Shown: positions 42,427-50,464 of the stretch, one piece after another | Layout of the letters: every line of letters starts with the position of its first letter | Position numbering within the stretch: position 1 is the first letter of the stretch | Assembly (NCBI GenBank): GCA_965116565.1 | Contig: OZ220699.1 | Location: 1,054,001-1,118,000 of the forward strand | Length of the DNA: 64,000 nucleotides | Reading direction: 5' to 3' | Source: Bin87 sp965116565 | GTDB lineage: Bacteria; Chloroflexota; Dehalococcoidia; Lucifugimonadales; UBA3495 | Program-made: the position numbers and the translations under genes | The notes under the pieces: model-generated | What the model was told of the DNA's origin: nothing | The model's database searches: none | The model's input: only the letters and a program-made list of their open reading frames with translations

Positions 42427-43860
42427 ATGGCTGCTGCTCCTGAATCTACGCCCGTGGCCAGCGCGCGCGTTACGTGGCGGACGGTCGCGTTGGCGGCGGC
42501 GTCGGCGCTGGGGATGGTGCTGGCGTCGCTGGATTTTGCGGTGAACGTGGGGCTGCCGGCGATGCGGGACGCGTTTGGCACGGACCTGGCGGCAGTGCAG
42601 TGGGTGATCGTCGTTTTCATCGCCACGCGGGCGGGTTTGGCGTTGGGAGCCGGCGCGTTCGCCGACCGGTTCGGGCTGCGCATTGTGTACCTGTGCGGGA
42701 CGGTGACCTACCTGGTGTCGATGGTGTGCATGTCGCTGTCGCCCAACCTGGAGACGTTGGTGGGCTTCAGGATGCTGCAGGCGCTGGGCACCGGATGCCT
42801 GTACAGCACCGCGCCCGCAATTGCCGCGTCGGTGTTTCCGGAGCACCGGCGCGGGCTGTCGATGGGGTTCACGTCGGCGAGCCTGGCGTCGGGGATGGTG
42901 ATGTCCACGCTGGCGGCGGGGCCGCTGGTGCAACTATTTGACTGGCCGTCGGTGTTCTGGGGACGGATTCCGTTGACGACGCTCGCGCTCGGCATTGGGT
43001 TGTTTGCGATCCCAAGTTCAATTGCCAGTGGGTCCGCGCCGGCGCAACGCCCGAGATTTGATGTGGCGGGCGCCCTGCTGGTGTTGTCGCTGCTGTGGTG
43101 CCTGATGATCGGGCTGCGGCTGGGGCAGGCGATTGGGTGGACATCGGTGGTGGTGTTGTCGCTGCTGGCGGCTGCGCCGGTCGTATTGGCGGCGCTGGCA
43201 TGGGTGGAGCGGCGGGCGGAGTCCCCGGTACTGCCGGGCGCGTTGGCGCGATTGAGTGGTTTTCAGACGGCGACCAGCGCGATGTTCCTGGGGCATTTCT
43301 CGCAGTTCGTGATCTGGTTCATCTTCCCGTTCTACATCACGGATTCGCTGGACCGCAGTCCGGTGGTGTTGGGGATACTGTTCGCGATCATGTCGACGTG
43401 CAACATATTGTCGTCGCCGGTGGGTGGGTGGCTGTGCGACCGCTGGGGAGTGAGGCCGGTGGGTGCGGTGGGTTTGAGCCTCACCGCAACGGGGTTGCTG
43501 GTGATGTCGGGATTGGACGACGGATCGGCGATCTGGCATCCGGCGGGCGCGATTGCCATCGTCGGCCTGGGCGTGGGCTGGTTCCAGTCGGCGGCGTACG
43601 CGCTGATGCTGGGGAGCGTGCCGTCGGAGCGGTTCGGGACGGCGTCGGGGGCGATGTCGCTGGCGCAGGCGTCGGGCACGGTGCTGTGCGTGGCGATAGT
43701 GGGGGCGATATTTGCCGCGCTCAGCGACCATTATGAGGCCAGCCGTTCGGTCGGAGAGGCTTTCCTGCTGGCTTACCGGGACGTTTTCAGGATCGGGGCG
43801 GTCACCGCGGCGTTGGGCGCGATCTGGTTCGGGCTGCGGGCGCGGCAGCCGAGGCGGTGA
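42427..43860 (+). CDS. MFS transporter (DHA2/EmrB-like, 14-TM)
   Basis: 477 residues, about 14 hydrophobic helices. DHA2-family signatures: LDFAVNVGLPAMRDAFG in helix 1, GAFADRFGLRIVYL loop and RMLQALGTGCLYS (motif C region) near 115. Probable proton-coupled multidrug efflux. ATG start at 42427. Confidence 0.86.
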   Translation: MAAAPESTPVASARVTWRTVALAAASALGMVLASLDFAVNVGLPAMRDAFGTDLAAVQWVIVVFIATRAGLALGAGAFADRFGLRIVYLCGTVTYLVSMVCMSLSPNLETLVGFRMLQALGTGCLYSTAPAIAASVFPEHRRGLSMGFTSASLASGMVMSTLAAGPLVQLFDWPSVFWGRIPLTTLALGIGLFAIPSSIASGSAPAQRPRFDVAGALLVLSLLWCLMIGLRLGQAIGWTSVVVLSLLAAAPVVLAALAWVERRAESPVLPGALARLSGFQTATSAMFLGHFSQFVIWFIFPFYITDSLDRSPVVLGILFAIMSTCNILSSPVGGWLCDRWGVRPVGAVGLSLTATGLLVMSGLDDGSAIWHPAGAIAIVGLGVGWFQSAAYALMLGSVPSERFGTASGAMSLAQASGTVLCVAIVGAIFAALSDHYEASRSVGEAFLLAYRDVFRIGAVTAALGAIWFGLRARQPRR

Positions 43861-43876
43861 CGGGATGGGTTCGCGG

Positions 43877-43918
43877 TTCGACAAGCTCATCCTTCGACAG
43901 GCTCAGGATGAGCGGCCG
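43877..43918. repeat. GACAGGCTCAGGATGAG-type repeat
   Basis: TTCGACAAGCTCATCC is followed directly by TTCGACAGGCTCAGGATGAG, two overlapping units of the family also seen at 14264, 17450 and inside pyrF. Confidence 0.7.
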
Positions 43919-44050
43919 GTTCCGTAGATCTCGATCCATCCCGGAGTTGTTATGAGTCGCGTTGAAGGTTCAAAACCAGGGCATTCGTACCACGTTCAGC
44001 CAGCGCCCACAGTGTCTTACTGATATGCGCGATGGTTGGCCCCTGGGTTT

Positions 44051-44080
44051 CTGGATTCCTGCTTCCGCAGGAATGACGGC
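44051..44080. repeat. Palindromic interspersed repeat, copy 3
   Basis: CTGGATTCCTGCTTCCGCAG followed by GAATGACGGC; ATTCCTGC pairs with GCAGGAAT. Best-preserved palindrome of the three copies. Confidence 0.7.
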
Positions 44081-44098
44081 TGAAGCCGGTCAGATGAT

Positions 44099-44134
44099 AA
44101 AAGCCGCTCGCGGTTTTGGCACGGAGCGGCTTTT
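44099..44134 (-). terminator. Intrinsic terminator of the FTR-like gene
   Basis: AAAAGCCGCTC (44099-44109) and GAGCGGCTTTT (44124-44134) form a perfect 11-bp stem. Read on the minus strand it ends GCGGCTTTTATC, a stem followed by T's, 40 nt after the TAA of the selenoprotein-type gene. It also supports the idea that the transcript extends beyond the in-frame TGA. Confidence 0.75.
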
Positions 44135-44173
44135 GGGTTCGCTGAGGGACCAGCGTGGTCGGTGGTTGCGAGG

Positions 44174-44599
44174 TTACGATGGGCGCTCGCGGCGTTCTTC
44201 CTCGCGCTCCTCGGCCTTGTGGCGCAGGGGGCGGCCCTTGTCGGGCGTGGGGTCTTTCACCTCGCCGTAGATGGCGCGGCCTTCGTGGTCCTCCGGCAGA
44301 TACTCTGTGATGGGCAGACCGCCCTCAGTCACAAAGAGCAGTCAATGGCAATACTTGTAGATCTGCATATCGTCGCAGGCGCAGATCCACGTGCGGTGCT
44401 TGATCTCTTCTTCCTTGCTGGGATAGAAGCGGCAAGGGCAGAGAGGCCGGCCGATATCATCGACGTTCTGGGCCAGGCCCAGGATCACGGATTCGGCGAT
44501 TCCCTCCTCCGGATGCAGATAAGTACCCGATTTTGCGCAGTAGCGTTCGACGAACAGGCGCATTCGCTCGATTGATTTTTCACTGGGCTGGTCGGCCAA
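44174..44599 (-). CDS. Selenocysteine-containing ferredoxin:thioredoxin reductase catalytic-type protein
   Basis: 141 residues read through an in-frame TGA at codon 86. The FTR signature is exact: CPC (Cys54, Cys56), 16 residues, CAC (73, 75), 8 residues, Cys84-His-X86, where X86 (normally Cys) is TGA. In FTR the first Cys of each of CPC and CHC, with both of CxC, bind the [4Fe-4S] cluster, and the second Cys of CPC and of CHC form the redox disulfide; so Sec would replace the cluster-proximal redox Cys. Past the TGA the frame continues as LLFVTEGGLPITEYLPEDHE, typical of this family's C-terminus, to TAA at 44174-44176. A SECIS-like hairpin follows the TGA. TTG start with GAGGAGG ribosome-binding site; promoter at 44653-44681. 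Confidence 0.85.
44303..44344 (-). promoter_or_regulatory. Bacterial SECIS-like hairpin after UGA
   Basis: On the minus strand, UGA at 44344-44342, then a stem CTTTGTGA (44336-44329) with TCACAGAG (44310-44303), an internal loop, GGGC (44324-44321) with GCCC (44315-44312), and an apical loop GGTCT. The first G of the loop is 21 nt after the UGA, inside the window required by SelB, and the GGUCU loop is the one found in E. coli fdhF. Confidence 0.8.
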
Positions 44600-44652
44600 A
44601 GTAATCCTCCTCGGCGCGTTCGGACTCCGGGATTCCGATTGCTATTGGAACG

Positions 44653-44681
44653 ATGATATTCGGATATGCCCAATTCTGCAA
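44653..44681 (-). promoter_or_regulatory. Promoter of the FTR-like selenoprotein gene
   Basis: Minus strand TTGCAG (44676-44681), 17-nt spacer, TATCAT (44653-44658). About 50 nt upstream of the TTG start. Confidence 0.55.
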
Positions 44682-44751
44682 ACCGGATTCAAGAGGCGGG
44701 CAGAAGTCGGCAGGTCTCATGTGCTCCCAAGCCTGATATACGGTGCGGCAC

Positions 44752-45828
44752 TCAGACGGCGGATCTGCCCGGGAGGTCGTAGTTGAAGAAGGCGGTGGAC
44801 ACCAGGCTGTGCAATTCCAGGCAGCGCGAACGCAGGCGAATGAGCAACCTCTGCCGGTCGGCGGTGTCGGGCCAATCGTAGTGGACCATGGCGACCAGAC
44901 GACCGGCCAGTCTGCGGGCGGCGGCATCGGCTCGGGCGTCCGGGCCGGGGGCGATGGACTCCAATTCGGCGTCGGCGAGATCCAGGGACCGGCACAGGGA
45001 GTCGGGGAGCAGGGGGTCGGTGGTCAGCAGGTCCAGCACCTGCTCCGGGACGATTTCCACGCTGTAGGTACGGTTGTAAGCGGCCATGGCGTGGTACATG
45101 CGAAGCAGCGTGACCCAGTCGGACTCGGAAGCCAGCGAGGAGTCGGAGTCATCAACCGGGTCGGAGTCGTATACGGGGAACTGTTCGATCTGGGCGATCA
45201 ACAGGGCGGCCGCCAGCTGGGCACGCTCGATGAACCGTCCCAGCTGCATGAAGTGCCAACCCTCGTCGCGGTACATGCTGGCCGCCGCCACGCCCATGAA
45301 ATTGTCGATGTCGGCGTCGATCTCATCGTAAAAGGATTCGGGGGACGTGTTCCAGATGTCGAGGATGCCCACCCGCTGGATGCGAAGGTACGCGAGGTTG
45401 AGGGAACGCCACATTTCGGCGCTGATCCGATGTCGTATCTGCCGGGCGTTTTCGCGTCCCATGGCAAAGCAACTGAAGACGGAGCACGGGTTGGAGCGTT
45501 CAAAGGTCAGGTCATCGGCGAGGGTGAAGGAATCGGCAAGGGTGTACTCATCGCCGCCGCTGCTCTGCCAGGCCCGGGTGCCGGGCACGCCCATGACCTG
45601 CAGAAAGCCGTTGTCGCTGGCGGGATCGTAGCCGGGGAGCGAATCGGGTCGGGCGCCGGGGGGCTGACGGTCCAGGCACGAATAGATGCGGTTCCAGCCG
45701 TTGTAGATCTCCGCGATGGGACGGTCGACGAGGGCCTCGGTCTGCAGGCGGAGCAGCCGGCAGAGGTGGTCGGCCCGCTCGAGGTAGCGGCCCATCCAGT
45801 AGAGTCCCTGGGCGCTGCGGGCTAGCAC
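44752..45828 (-). CDS. Alpha-E domain protein (DUF403)
   Basis: 358 residues, all-helical. The start VLARSAQGLYWMGRYLERAD is the alpha-E signature (two YxxRAE-like motifs; the second is LGRFIERAQLAAALL near 215). Alpha-E proteins pair with circularly permuted ATP-grasp ligases in putative peptide-tag synthesis systems. GTG at 45828, 5 nt after the ATP-grasp stop, with GAGGA upstream. Confidence 0.88.
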   Translation of the reverse strand: MLARSAQGLYWMGRYLERADHLCRLLRLQTEALVDRPIAEIYNGWNRIYSCLDRQPPGARPDSLPGYDPASDNGFLQVMGVPGTRAWQSSGGDEYTLADSFTLADDLTFERSNPCSVFSCFAMGRENARQIRHRISAEMWRSLNLAYLRIQRVGILDIWNTSPESFYDEIDADIDNFMGVAAASMYRDEGWHFMQLGRFIERAQLAAALLIAQIEQFPVYDSDPVDDSDSSLASESDWVTLLRMYHAMAAYNRTYSVEIVPEQVLDLLTTDPLLPDSLCRSLDLADAELESIAPGPDARADAAARRLAGRLVAMVHYDWPDTADRQRLLIRLRSRCLELHSLVSTAFFNYDLPGRSAV

Positions 45829-45833
45829 GTCGA

Positions 45834-47285
45834 TCAATCCTCGAGGACCCAGACGTCCTTGCCGCCGCCGCCCTGGCTGCTGTTGACGACGATGCTGCCG
45901 CGGCGGAGGGCGACGCGGCAAAACGCGCCGGGCACGATGCGGGTGGAGCGGCCATGAAGGATGAACGGCCGGAGATCTACGTGGCGCGGCTCGAAGTTGC
46001 CCTCGATGAGGCAGGGGGAGCGGGAAAGGTCCAGGGTGGGCTGGGCGATGAAATCGTTGGGGTCGGCCCTGATCTGCTCGGCGTACTCCGCGCGTTCCTC
46101 GGGGGTGGCGTGGACTCCGACCAGCATGCCATAGCCGCCGGATTCGCCGACGCGCTTGACGACGAGGGTGTCCAGGTTATCCAGGGTGTAGGCCAACCCG
46201 TCGGGGTTCCGGCAGAGGTAGGTCTCCACGTTCTGGAGCAAGGGCTCCTCGTTGCGGTAGTAACGGATCATATCCGGGACGTAGGCGTACACGCTCTTGT
46301 CGTCGGCGACGCCGGTCCCTGGAGCGTTGGCGAGGGCGACGTTGCCGGCCCGGTAGGCGTCCATGAGGCCGGGGACGCCGAGGACCGAATCGGACCGGAA
46401 CACGGTGGGGTCAATGAAATCGTCATCGACCCGGCGGTAGATCACGTCGACGCGCTGGAGGCCGACGGTGGTGCGCATGTAAACGAAACCGTCGCGCACC
46501 AGCAGGTCGCGGCCCTCCACAAGCTCGGCGCCGATCTCGCCGGACAGGAACATGTGCTCATAGAAGGCGGAGTTGTACACACCCGGCGTGAGGAGGGCGA
46601 GCCCGGGGTTTTCCCGGCCGTCGGGAGCGAGTTCCAGCAGAGTTTGCCGGAGGAGGCGGCCGTAGTGCTCGACTTCCTGCACGCGGGAATCGCGGTACAG
46701 CCGCCGCAGGCTGGCCTTGGTGGCCTTCCGGTTGGCGATCATGTAGGAGACGCCGGAAGGCACGCGGAGGTTGTCCTCGAGGACGTGGAAACCGTCGTTG
46801 GTGCGCACCACGTCGGTGCCGCAGACGGCGACCCACGTGCCCTGGGGCGGAGTGAACCCCTGCATTTCCGGCCGGTACTGGGGGCATCCGAACACGATCT
46901 CGGCGGGTATGACGCCGTCGGCGACGATCCTGGCGTCGCCGTAGATGTCCTGCAGGAACTGGTTGAGGGTCTGGAGGCGCTGGGTGAGGCCGGCGTCGAG
47001 GAAGTCCCACTCGTGCCTGGGCAGCAGACGTGGGATGCAGTCGACGGGGATGATGCGCTCCTCAGCCTCGGCATCTCCATACACGGTGAAGGTGATGCCC
47101 TCGTTGGAGAAAGAGCGGGTCACCCGCTCCTGGATGCCCGCCAATTGCTCGTCGCCGAAGTCGGAGAGAGCATCGAACAACGCCTGGCAGTGTGGCCGCG
47201 GTTGGCCGTCGGGCAGGAACATCTCATCGTAGACGGGGTCTTCGAGAGCGTATTTCGTGAATCGGTCTGGCGGCGTGGTGCTCAC
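45834..47285 (-). CDS. Circularly permuted ATP-grasp type 2 protein
   Basis: 483 residues. Family features: MFLPDGQPRPHCQALFDAL near residue 22, GVIPAEIVFGCPQYRPEM near 128, NLRVPSGVSYMIANR near 172 and the ATP-site KRVGESGGYGMLVG near 385. These proteins are peptide ligases by fold; with alpha-E and usually a transglutaminase-like protease they form an uncharacterised peptide-synthesis system. The transglutaminase gene is not adjacent here. GTG at 47285 with GGA upstream is my choice; a TTG at 47330 is possible. Confidence 0.87.
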   Translation of the reverse strand: MSTTPPDRFTKYALEDPVYDEMFLPDGQPRPHCQALFDALSDFGDEQLAGIQERVTRSFSNEGITFTVYGDAEAEERIIPVDCIPRLLPRHEWDFLDAGLTQRLQTLNQFLQDIYGDARIVADGVIPAEIVFGCPQYRPEMQGFTPPQGTWVAVCGTDVVRTNDGFHVLEDNLRVPSGVSYMIANRKATKASLRRLYRDSRVQEVEHYGRLLRQTLLELAPDGRENPGLALLTPGVYNSAFYEHMFLSGEIGAELVEGRDLLVRDGFVYMRTTVGLQRVDVIYRRVDDDFIDPTVFRSDSVLGVPGLMDAYRAGNVALANAPGTGVADDKSVYAYVPDMIRYYRNEEPLLQNVETYLCRNPDGLAYTLDNLDTLVVKRVGESGGYGMLVGVHATPEERAEYAEQIRADPNDFIAQPTLDLSRSPCLIEGNFEPRHVDLRPFILHGRSTRIVPGAFCRVALRRGSIVVNSSQGGGGKDVWVLED

Positions 47286-47555
47286 AGGATGATCCAAATG
47301 CGAGTGGATAGGGCCGGGCAAGCGTAGCAAAGAACGGGGGGAGGGACAAGGTTGCAGGGGTTATCGGAAACGGATCAGCGCATTTTGTCATTGGCCTGAC
47401 CACCCACATCCTTCCATCTACGTTTCATTGTCCAAGCGTGCTGCCTCTGCTAGACTACAACCACTTGGCGGGGCAGGGCTCGGCAAGGCAGGAGAGCGGT
47501 CCGCATGGGGCCGCTTATACATTTCAATGCGTCAGCCCCGAGAGCAGGAGGCCCC

Positions 47556-47882
47556 ATGACAGCAGCGCAAGCATTGAGCCCCGAAGCCGAACAAAACATC
47601 GCGCAGATCGTTCGACTCGACCTCGAACCCATCACCGCGAAGGGGATCTCGATCAACGAGGTCAAGGTCATGCCCGGTGAGGACCAGGATGGCGACCCGT
47701 ATCACCACATTATCGTCGTCTACTCTGGGAACGACGACCTCCTGGACCCGGCGTGGCTCAACGGTTTCAAGAGGCGGAACCGGGACGAGTTGGCCAAGTG
47801 GGGCGTCCACATCACGACCGAGTCGTACGTCGAGGACAGCGAGTGGTCGCAAGTATCCAACGGGGCGTTCCACGAAGAATAG
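47556..47882 (+). CDS. Hypothetical partner of the HEPN protein
   Basis: 108 residues, acidic, with EDQDGDPYHHIIVVYSGNDD near residue 45; no nucleotidyltransferase motif is visible. AGGAGG ribosome-binding site 5 nt before the ATG. It precedes a HEPN gene by 5 nt, so it probably plays the antitoxin-like role of a two-gene module, by inference only. Confidence 0.55.
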   Translation: MTAAQALSPEAEQNIAQIVRLDLEPITAKGISINEVKVMPGEDQDGDPYHHIIVVYSGNDDLLDPAWLNGFKRRNRDELAKWGVHITTESYVEDSEWSQVSNGAFHEE

Positions 47883-47887
47883 AAACG

Positions 47888-48379
47888 ATGAACTGGGAGC
47901 AGTTGCTTGAGCTTGCGGAATTGCTCGCCGGGATGCCGCAACACGGCGAGACCAGGGGCAGGCCGCAACAGACTCACCTGAGAAAAGCCAACAGCGCCGC
48001 CTACTACGCCATGTTCCACGCCGTGGCAAACAGCAACGCGGACACCTTGATTGGGGCAACGCCAACAGTCCGCCGAAGCGAAGAATGGACCGCGACCCAC
48101 CGTGCGCTCAATCACGGGACGGCCAAGAGCCAGATGCTCAATAAGAGCCGGATTTCAACCTTTCATGCCGAAATACAGGACTTCAGCGAAACGTTCATAG
48201 CGTTGCAGGTTCAGCGCCACGAGGCGGATTACAACCCGAACCCGGATACGCCCCCAACCAGAACGCAGACGATGCGAAACATCCAGCGCGCTGGCGACGC
48301 AATCAAGGCCTTTTTGGCAGCATCACCGCAAGAACGCAGGCGCTTCGCCACGCACCTTCTGTTTCCGCGAAGAAACTGA
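47888..48379 (+). CDS. HEPN-like domain protein
   Basis: 163 residues. HEPN-type helix KANSAAYYAMFHAVANSNAD near residue 35, matching the SxxYYAxFHA pattern of the AbiEii/HEPN-like families, and later basic helices. Possible RNase toxin or nucleic-acid binding protein; the catalytic RxxxxH is not clear. It ends 143 nt before the tRNA-Val gene and so lies just outside the integrated element. Confidence 0.65.
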   Translation: MNWEQLLELAELLAGMPQHGETRGRPQQTHLRKANSAAYYAMFHAVANSNADTLIGATPTVRRSEEWTATHRALNHGTAKSQMLNKSRISTFHAEIQDFSETFIALQVQRHEADYNPNPDTPPTRTQTMRNIQRAGDAIKAFLAASPQERRRFATHLLFPRRN

Positions 48380-48476
48380 ACAATCCAGGGCCAAGTTCTC
48401 CTGCCACCGCCAATGCAAACGAACCAACCCGGTTCCGACCGGAGTAGCGATATGGCCTCGGAACGGATCGGAATTG

Positions 48477-48506
48477 TTGAGCGCTGGCCTGACCATGTGA
48501 TAATAT
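48477..48506 (+). promoter_or_regulatory. Promoter of tRNA-Val
   Basis: TTGAGC (48477-48482), 18-nt spacer, TAATAT (48501-48506); the tRNA begins at 48523. Confidence 0.6.
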
Positions 48507-48522
48507 CTGGGTAGAGTGACGT

Positions 48523-48599
48523 GGGCGATTAGCTCAGTTGGTTAGAGTACTTGCTCGACACGCAAGAGGTCGGTGGTTCGAGTCCACCATCGCCCACCA
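48523..48599 (+). tRNA. tRNA-Val (GAC)
   Basis: 77 nt including encoded CCA. Acceptor GGGCGAT with ATCGCCC, D-arm AGCTCAGTTGGTTAGAG, anticodon arm CTTGC-TCGACAC-GCAAG with anticodon GAC, T-arm GGTGG-TTCGAGT-CCACC. Serves as the integration site of the element to its right: the recombinase frame reads antisense through its 3' two thirds. Confidence 0.96.
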
Positions 48600-50176
48600 G
48601 ATCGTACCGTATTCATAACAGCCCCGTTGAGGGTTATCTCCGAGGCGTCCGCTCCCCCTACGGGACTGTCCTCCGGCGTGGGAATGGTGTAAATGATGGC
48701 AGCCATGCCGGGCTTCACCTGCACCTCCTTGACGAAGGAACGGACGAAGGCCCTGGTCTCGGTCAACTCGCTGGTCTTCAGGAAGTCGCTCATATCCTCG
48801 GCAAAGGCGGCGATGGTGTCGGCGCTGTCCAGCATCCCCCGACGGTCGGCCAGTTCAGCCCTTGCGTCTTGGGCGGCATCCTCCAACTGAGCCTGCCGGT
48901 CCCGGTGCTCCTTGATGCGGTCGGCGGCGTCGGCCATCTCGATGTCGGTGGACTCGACAAACTGCCAGATGCGGGCCAGCTTGCGCTTGACCTCTTCCAG
49001 CTCAGCCTCGATGGTCTCCAGCTTCTGACGCTGTTCGCGGGCCACGCCGTCCATCTCCTCGTCCACCAGCTTCACCAGGGCGCGGATGTTGGACTCGGTG
49101 AGCACGTTCTCCCTTAGCTGCTCGATGATAAGCCCCTCGAAAGCCTTGGCGTTGAGCCTGGGAGTATCGCATGTCCCCTTGCCCTGCTTCACTAGGGAGT
49201 GGCAGATGTAGTAGGTATACTTGCCGCTCTTGGCTTCTGCGGCGGTCATGGCCTTCCCGCAGGTCTCGCACTTGAGTAACCCGCTGAGCAGGTAGGGGCT
49301 GACGGCCCGGCGGGGGTGGGAGACGCTGGGGGCGCGGGACTGCAACATCCGGTCGATGCGGTCAAACTCCTGCCGGGACACGATGGCGGGGAAGGCGTCC
49401 TCCACCCGGACCGGAGGTGCGCCGTCCCGGGCGTCTTTGCCCCAGACCAGGGTGCCGGCATAGGCTTCGTTGGTGAGCATGGCGTGGATGGTGGTTTTGA
49501 GCCAGCGCTTGCCGTTGGAGTTGGGAATGCCCTCGGAATTCAGGGTCTTCACGATGTCCAGCACGCTGTGGCCCTGGAGTGCCATATCGAAGATGCGGCG
49601 GGCCACGGCGTCGTGGGGCGGGTTCAGTTCCAGCTTGGGGCGCTTCTTGGCCCCGTCCTGGACCTGGACCTTCTTGTAGCCGTAGGGAGCGTAGGTGGTG
49701 ACCCAGAAGCCCCGGGAGGCGGCTTCCCGCATACCCCGGGTGACCTCCTGGGCCAAATTCTCCGAGTAAAACTCGTCCACGCTCTCTATGATGGCCTCCA
49801 TCAGCTTGCCGGTGGGAGAGTCGTCGGCGTGCTCGGTGATGGAGACCACGCGGATGCCCTTGCGCCTCAGCATGGATTTGTAGGCCACGGCGTGCTCCCG
49901 CTTGCGGGTGAAGCGGCTGAATTTCCAGACCAGGATTTCCTGGAAAGGGGTGTCGGGCTTGGATGCCTCTTCGATCATCTTGCGGAACTGGGGGCGTTCG
50001 GTGCTGCGGCCACTCTCGGCCTCGTCGATGTACTCGCGGAACACCAGGTAGCCGTTCCTCTCGGCATAGTCCCTGAGTGCCCTGAGCTGGGCGGCGACGG
50101 AGAGGTCCACATCCTGACGGTCGCTGGACACCCGGGCGTAGAGCGCTGCCGGGGTCAGGTCGTTTCCTCTACTCAT
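48542..50176 (-). CDS. Large serine recombinase (integrase)
   Basis: 544 residues. Resolvase-type catalytic domain with nucleophilic Ser17 in ALYARVSSDRQ, recombinase domain, zinc ribbon (CETCGKAMTAAEA ... YYICHSL ... CDTPRL) and a coiled-coil tip; a full large serine integrase. The ATG at 50176 overlaps the RHH stop, with GAGGTG 7 nt upstream. Its last 19 codons (WWTRTTDLLRVEQVL) are encoded by the antisense of tRNA-Val, a sign that the element inserted in that tRNA and the C-terminus is host-derived. Confidence 0.93.
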   Translation of the reverse strand: MSRGNDLTPAALYARVSSDRQDVDLSVAAQLRALRDYAERNGYLVFREYIDEAESGRSTERPQFRKMIEEASKPDTPFQEILVWKFSRFTRKREHAVAYKSMLRRKGIRVVSITEHADDSPTGKLMEAIIESVDEFYSENLAQEVTRGMREAASRGFWVTTYAPYGYKKVQVQDGAKKRPKLELNPPHDAVARRIFDMALQGHSVLDIVKTLNSEGIPNSNGKRWLKTTIHAMLTNEAYAGTLVWGKDARDGAPPVRVEDAFPAIVSRQEFDRIDRMLQSRAPSVSHPRRAVSPYLLSGLLKCETCGKAMTAAEAKSGKYTYYICHSLVKQGKGTCDTPRLNAKAFEGLIIEQLRENVLTESNIRALVKLVDEEMDGVAREQRQKLETIEAELEEVKRKLARIWQFVESTDIEMADAADRIKEHRDRQAQLEDAAQDARAELADRRGMLDSADTIAAFAEDMSDFLKTSELTETRAFVRSFVKEVQVKPGMAAIIYTIPTPEDSPVGGADASEITLNGAVMNTVRSGGRWWTRTTDLLRVEQVL

Positions 50177-50393
50177 TGATTTCACCTCGTTCATACTCTT
50201 CTTGTTCAGCAAGGCGGGAGCGCAGCCGTTCCAGGCGTTGCTCACGGCGCAGTTCCCGCTCTTCCATGTAAAGGCGGAGGGCTTCGCGCACCAACTCGCT
50301 CATATCGCGGCCCTCCTCACGCCTCACGGCATCTACCTGCTCGAACATCTCCGGGGGCAGGGAGAAGGTGATGGTCTTTCTGCGTGGCGGCAT
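50169..50393 (-). CDS. Ribbon-helix-helix (CopG-like) protein
   Basis: 74 residues. RHH core KTITFSLPPEMFEQVDAVRR then MSELVREALRLYME, followed by a charged helical tail. Probable DNA-binding regulator of the recombinase downstream, with which it overlaps by 8 nt. The ATG at 50393 (MPPRRKTITF) fits the family; longer frames do not. Confidence 0.8.
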   Translation of the reverse strand: MPPRRKTITFSLPPEMFEQVDAVRREEGRDMSELVREALRLYMEERELRREQRLERLRSRLAEQEEYERGEINE

Positions 50394-50464
50394 GGTCTCT
50401 CTTTTTTGCCTGTCTGTGTATGCACTTGTCTTACACTTGATTATCGGACATCCGGCCCGCCCCG

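Larger units (their letters stand above)
43861..44173. other. Intergenic repeat-bearing stretch
   Basis: 313 nt between convergent transcription units. It contains a GACAGGCTCAGGATGAG repeat (43877-43918), palindromic repeat copy 3 (44051-44080) and the terminator at 44099-44134. No gene seen. Confidence 0.7.

Noticed and set aside
44342..44599. Truncated 85-residue FTR-like gene or frameshifted pseudogene
   Set aside because: Sequence after the TGA is in the same frame, family-like and preceded by a SECIS-like hairpin, so read-through as Sec is the better reading.
48542..48600. Recombinase C-terminus as a true coding domain over the tRNA
   Set aside because: The residues are exactly the antisense of a tRNA; treated as overlap from insertion, not a functional domain.
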